NCBI GenBank assembly: GCA_030037335.1
Contig: JASHRN010000089.1
Span: forward strand, 1-42,916
DNA from: Candidatus Acidiferrales bacterium
GTDB lineage: Bacteria; Acidobacteriota; Terriglobia; Acidiferrales; UBA7541
Reading direction: 5' to 3'
DNA length: 42,916 bases
Part shown: piece after piece, positions 41,742 to 42,916 of the stretch
Layout: each line of letters begins with the position of its first letter
Numbering within the stretch: position 1 is the stretch's first letter
Made by a program: the position numbers and the translations under genes
Notes under the pieces: generated by a model
What the model saw: only the letters and a program-made list of their open reading frames with translations
Databases searched by the model: none
What the model was told of the DNA's origin: nothing

Positions 41742-42916
41742 TTATTCGTAGCGGAGAGCGACCATGGGATCGACTTTCATAGCGCGGCGCGCGGGAATGT
41801 AGCAGGCCAGCAAAGCCACGGCGCAAAGCAAAATCACCACGCCCAGAAAGGTCAGCGGGTCCGTCGGCCTGATTTCAAAAAGAAGCATCCGTAGGAAACG
41901 TGCGAGCGCGACGGCCCCGCCGATTCCCACCGCAATTCCAATCCCAGTTAAGATCATTGCTTCGCGAATCACCATGCGCAAGACGTCGCTGCGCTGCGCT
42001 CCCAGTGCCATGCGAACGCCAATTTCGTGATTCCGTTGGCTGACAGAATAGGAGATCACGCCGTAAAGTCCGAGCATCGCCAGCAGCATCGCGCAGAGGG
42101 CAAAGAGCACAACGAGCGAGGTTTCATAGCGGCGCGGCGCTTCATTGCTCGCCAGGATGGCGCTCAACGTTTTCTCCTGCGGAATGGCGAGATCAGGGTC
42201 CACGCTCCAGATGGCTTCGCGAATCGCGCCCGCCGCTGAAGTTGGATCCATTTTCGTGCGCACCACCAGCGTCTCCGTGTTTTCGGAGAAGAGCCACATC
42301 GGGAAATAGGCGGCCAGAAGCGGCGATTGATCGGATTCGGCGCGAACATCATTCACGACTCCAACTACACGACACCATTTTTGCTTTGCATCCAAGGCGA
42401 AATCGCTGCAATCGACATGCATTCCAATCGGATCGCGAGCGCCGAGCATTTTTCGGGCGACGCTTTGAGAAATCACGGCAACAGGGTCGCCGCGATCTGC
42501 ATCGGTGAAGAAATGGCCCTTCACTAGAGACAGTCCGATTGCAGAAAAATATCCGGGCGTTACGAAGCGAAACTCTCCAGCAGGCTGCTCTGCTGTAGGG
42601 AGCGGCGCTTCCTGGAAGTTGATGGCGTCGCCCCAACCTTCACCTTCCAATGGAACCGTGCTGGTGAAGCCGGCGCTCTCGACACCCGGCAACTGCTGAA
42701 CTTTGGCTTCAATGGAATTCAGAATGACGCCGCGTTTGTTGAACGCGATCAGTTCGTTGTTTGGCGCTGGCTTGGCGATTGGAATGTGCACAAGCAGGTC
42801 GGCGGTGATGACGTGATCTTCGTTCAACCATTGGTTCGTCATCATAACGTGTCGCAAGCTCTGAACGAGCAAAAGGCAGGCGGGCAACAGCGCCGCGCAT
42901 AACGCGATCTCGGCGA
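41742..42916 (-). CDS. ADOP/FtsX-MacB-type ABC transporter permease, C-terminal part
   Basis: The frame stays open to the last base of the window, so this is the C-terminal about 390 residues of a third orphan permease and its start lies outside. It begins in a membrane helix (AEIALCAALLPACLLLVQSLRHV), continues with the second periplasmic MacB-like domain (VESAGFTSTVPLEGEGWGDAINF, FRFVTPGYFSAIGLSLVKGHFF, GDPVAVISQSVARKMLGARDPIGM) and ends with the FtsX domain (SYSVSQRNHEIGVRMALGAQRSDVLRMVIREAMILTGIG) and ARRAMKVDPMVALRYE. Closely related to the permeases at 1-2415 and 2967-5627 but on the other strand. Substrate unknown. Confidence 0.93.
   Translation of the reverse strand, partial: AEIALCAALLPACLLLVQSLRHVMMTNQWLNEDHVITADLLVHIPIAKPAPNNELIAFNKRGVILNSIEAKVQQLPGVESAGFTSTVPLEGEGWGDAINFQEAPLPTAEQPAGEFRFVTPGYFSAIGLSLVKGHFFTDADRGDPVAVISQSVARKMLGARDPIGMHVDCSDFALDAKQKWCRVVGVVNDVRAESDQSPLLAAYFPMWLFSENTETLVVRTKMDPTSAAGAIREAIWSVDPDLAIPQEKTLSAILASNEAPRRYETSLVVLFALCAMLLAMLGLYGVISYSVSQRNHEIGVRMALGAQRSDVLRMVIREAMILTGIGIAVGIGGAVALARFLRMLLFEIRPTDPLTFLGVVILLCAVALLACYIPARRAMKVDPMVALRYE

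Overview
The window looks like chromosomal DNA of an acidobacterium (Acidobacteriota, probably Terriglobia-like). This is inferred from three large FtsX/MacB-type permeases of the acidobacterial orphan-permease (ADOP) kind, one next to a PadR regulator, a moderately GC-rich composition, and many short overlapping gene junctions. No phage, integrase, transposase, CRISPR array or rRNA is visible. The window starts inside one permease gene and ends inside another.

Layout. 1-5627: permease (5' truncated), PadR regulator, second permease. 5808-10800: a plus-strand run with a hotdog thioesterase, a GAF protein, pdxS, an old-yellow-enzyme oxidoreductase, pdxT, a low-molecular-weight phosphatase/ArsC-like protein and a DtxR-like metal regulator; the last three overlap by 4 nt. 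10824-15438: stand-alone CheB methylesterase, Era GTPase, and a Tat-exported DPP4-like peptidase. 15658-19550: thiolase and acyl-CoA dehydrogenase separated by an unusual 333-bp intergenic region, then a small secreted protein. 19713-24251: small membrane protein, SDR oxidoreductase, IspH, an arginase-fold protein lacking both canonical histidine metal ligands, and a HisC-like aminotransferase. 24217-24891: a two-gene minus-strand stress unit, including a 52-residue membrane protein. 25064-25151: tRNA-Leu(UAA).

25255-39156 is the most striking block. A ten-gene minus-strand operon reads: HAD/fatty-acyl reductase fusion, thioester-reductase-like SDR, polysaccharide pyruvyl transferase, acyl-activating enzyme, enoyl-CoA hydratase, S9 peptidase, acyl carrier protein, second acyl-activating enzyme, diacylglycerol-kinase-like lipid kinase, and PlsC acyltransferase. 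It converges on a plus-strand CDP-alcohol phosphatidyltransferase. Together these could activate acyl chains, load them on a carrier, reduce them to aldehyde or alcohol, and build a phospholipid, ether lipid or decorated glycolipid. The product is unknown and this assembly is inference. 39279-41264 is a sugar/nucleoside-type transporter plus PfkB kinase pair, and 41742-42916 the start-less end of a third permease.

The main non-coding discovery is a pair of about 104-bp homologous elements (17027-17130 plus; 41369-41472 minus). Both lie in the same orientation relative to the gene downstream, the acyl-CoA dehydrogenase and the PfkB kinase respectively. Each carries two exact copies of TCTAATCGCGGAAAT exactly 68 bp apart, the second being half of a long palindrome. 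Each is preceded by a promoter of the form TTGAC(A/T)-N17-TATACA followed closely by a terminator-like hairpin. They may be a MITE/REPIN-like repeat family or a shared cis-regulatory module.
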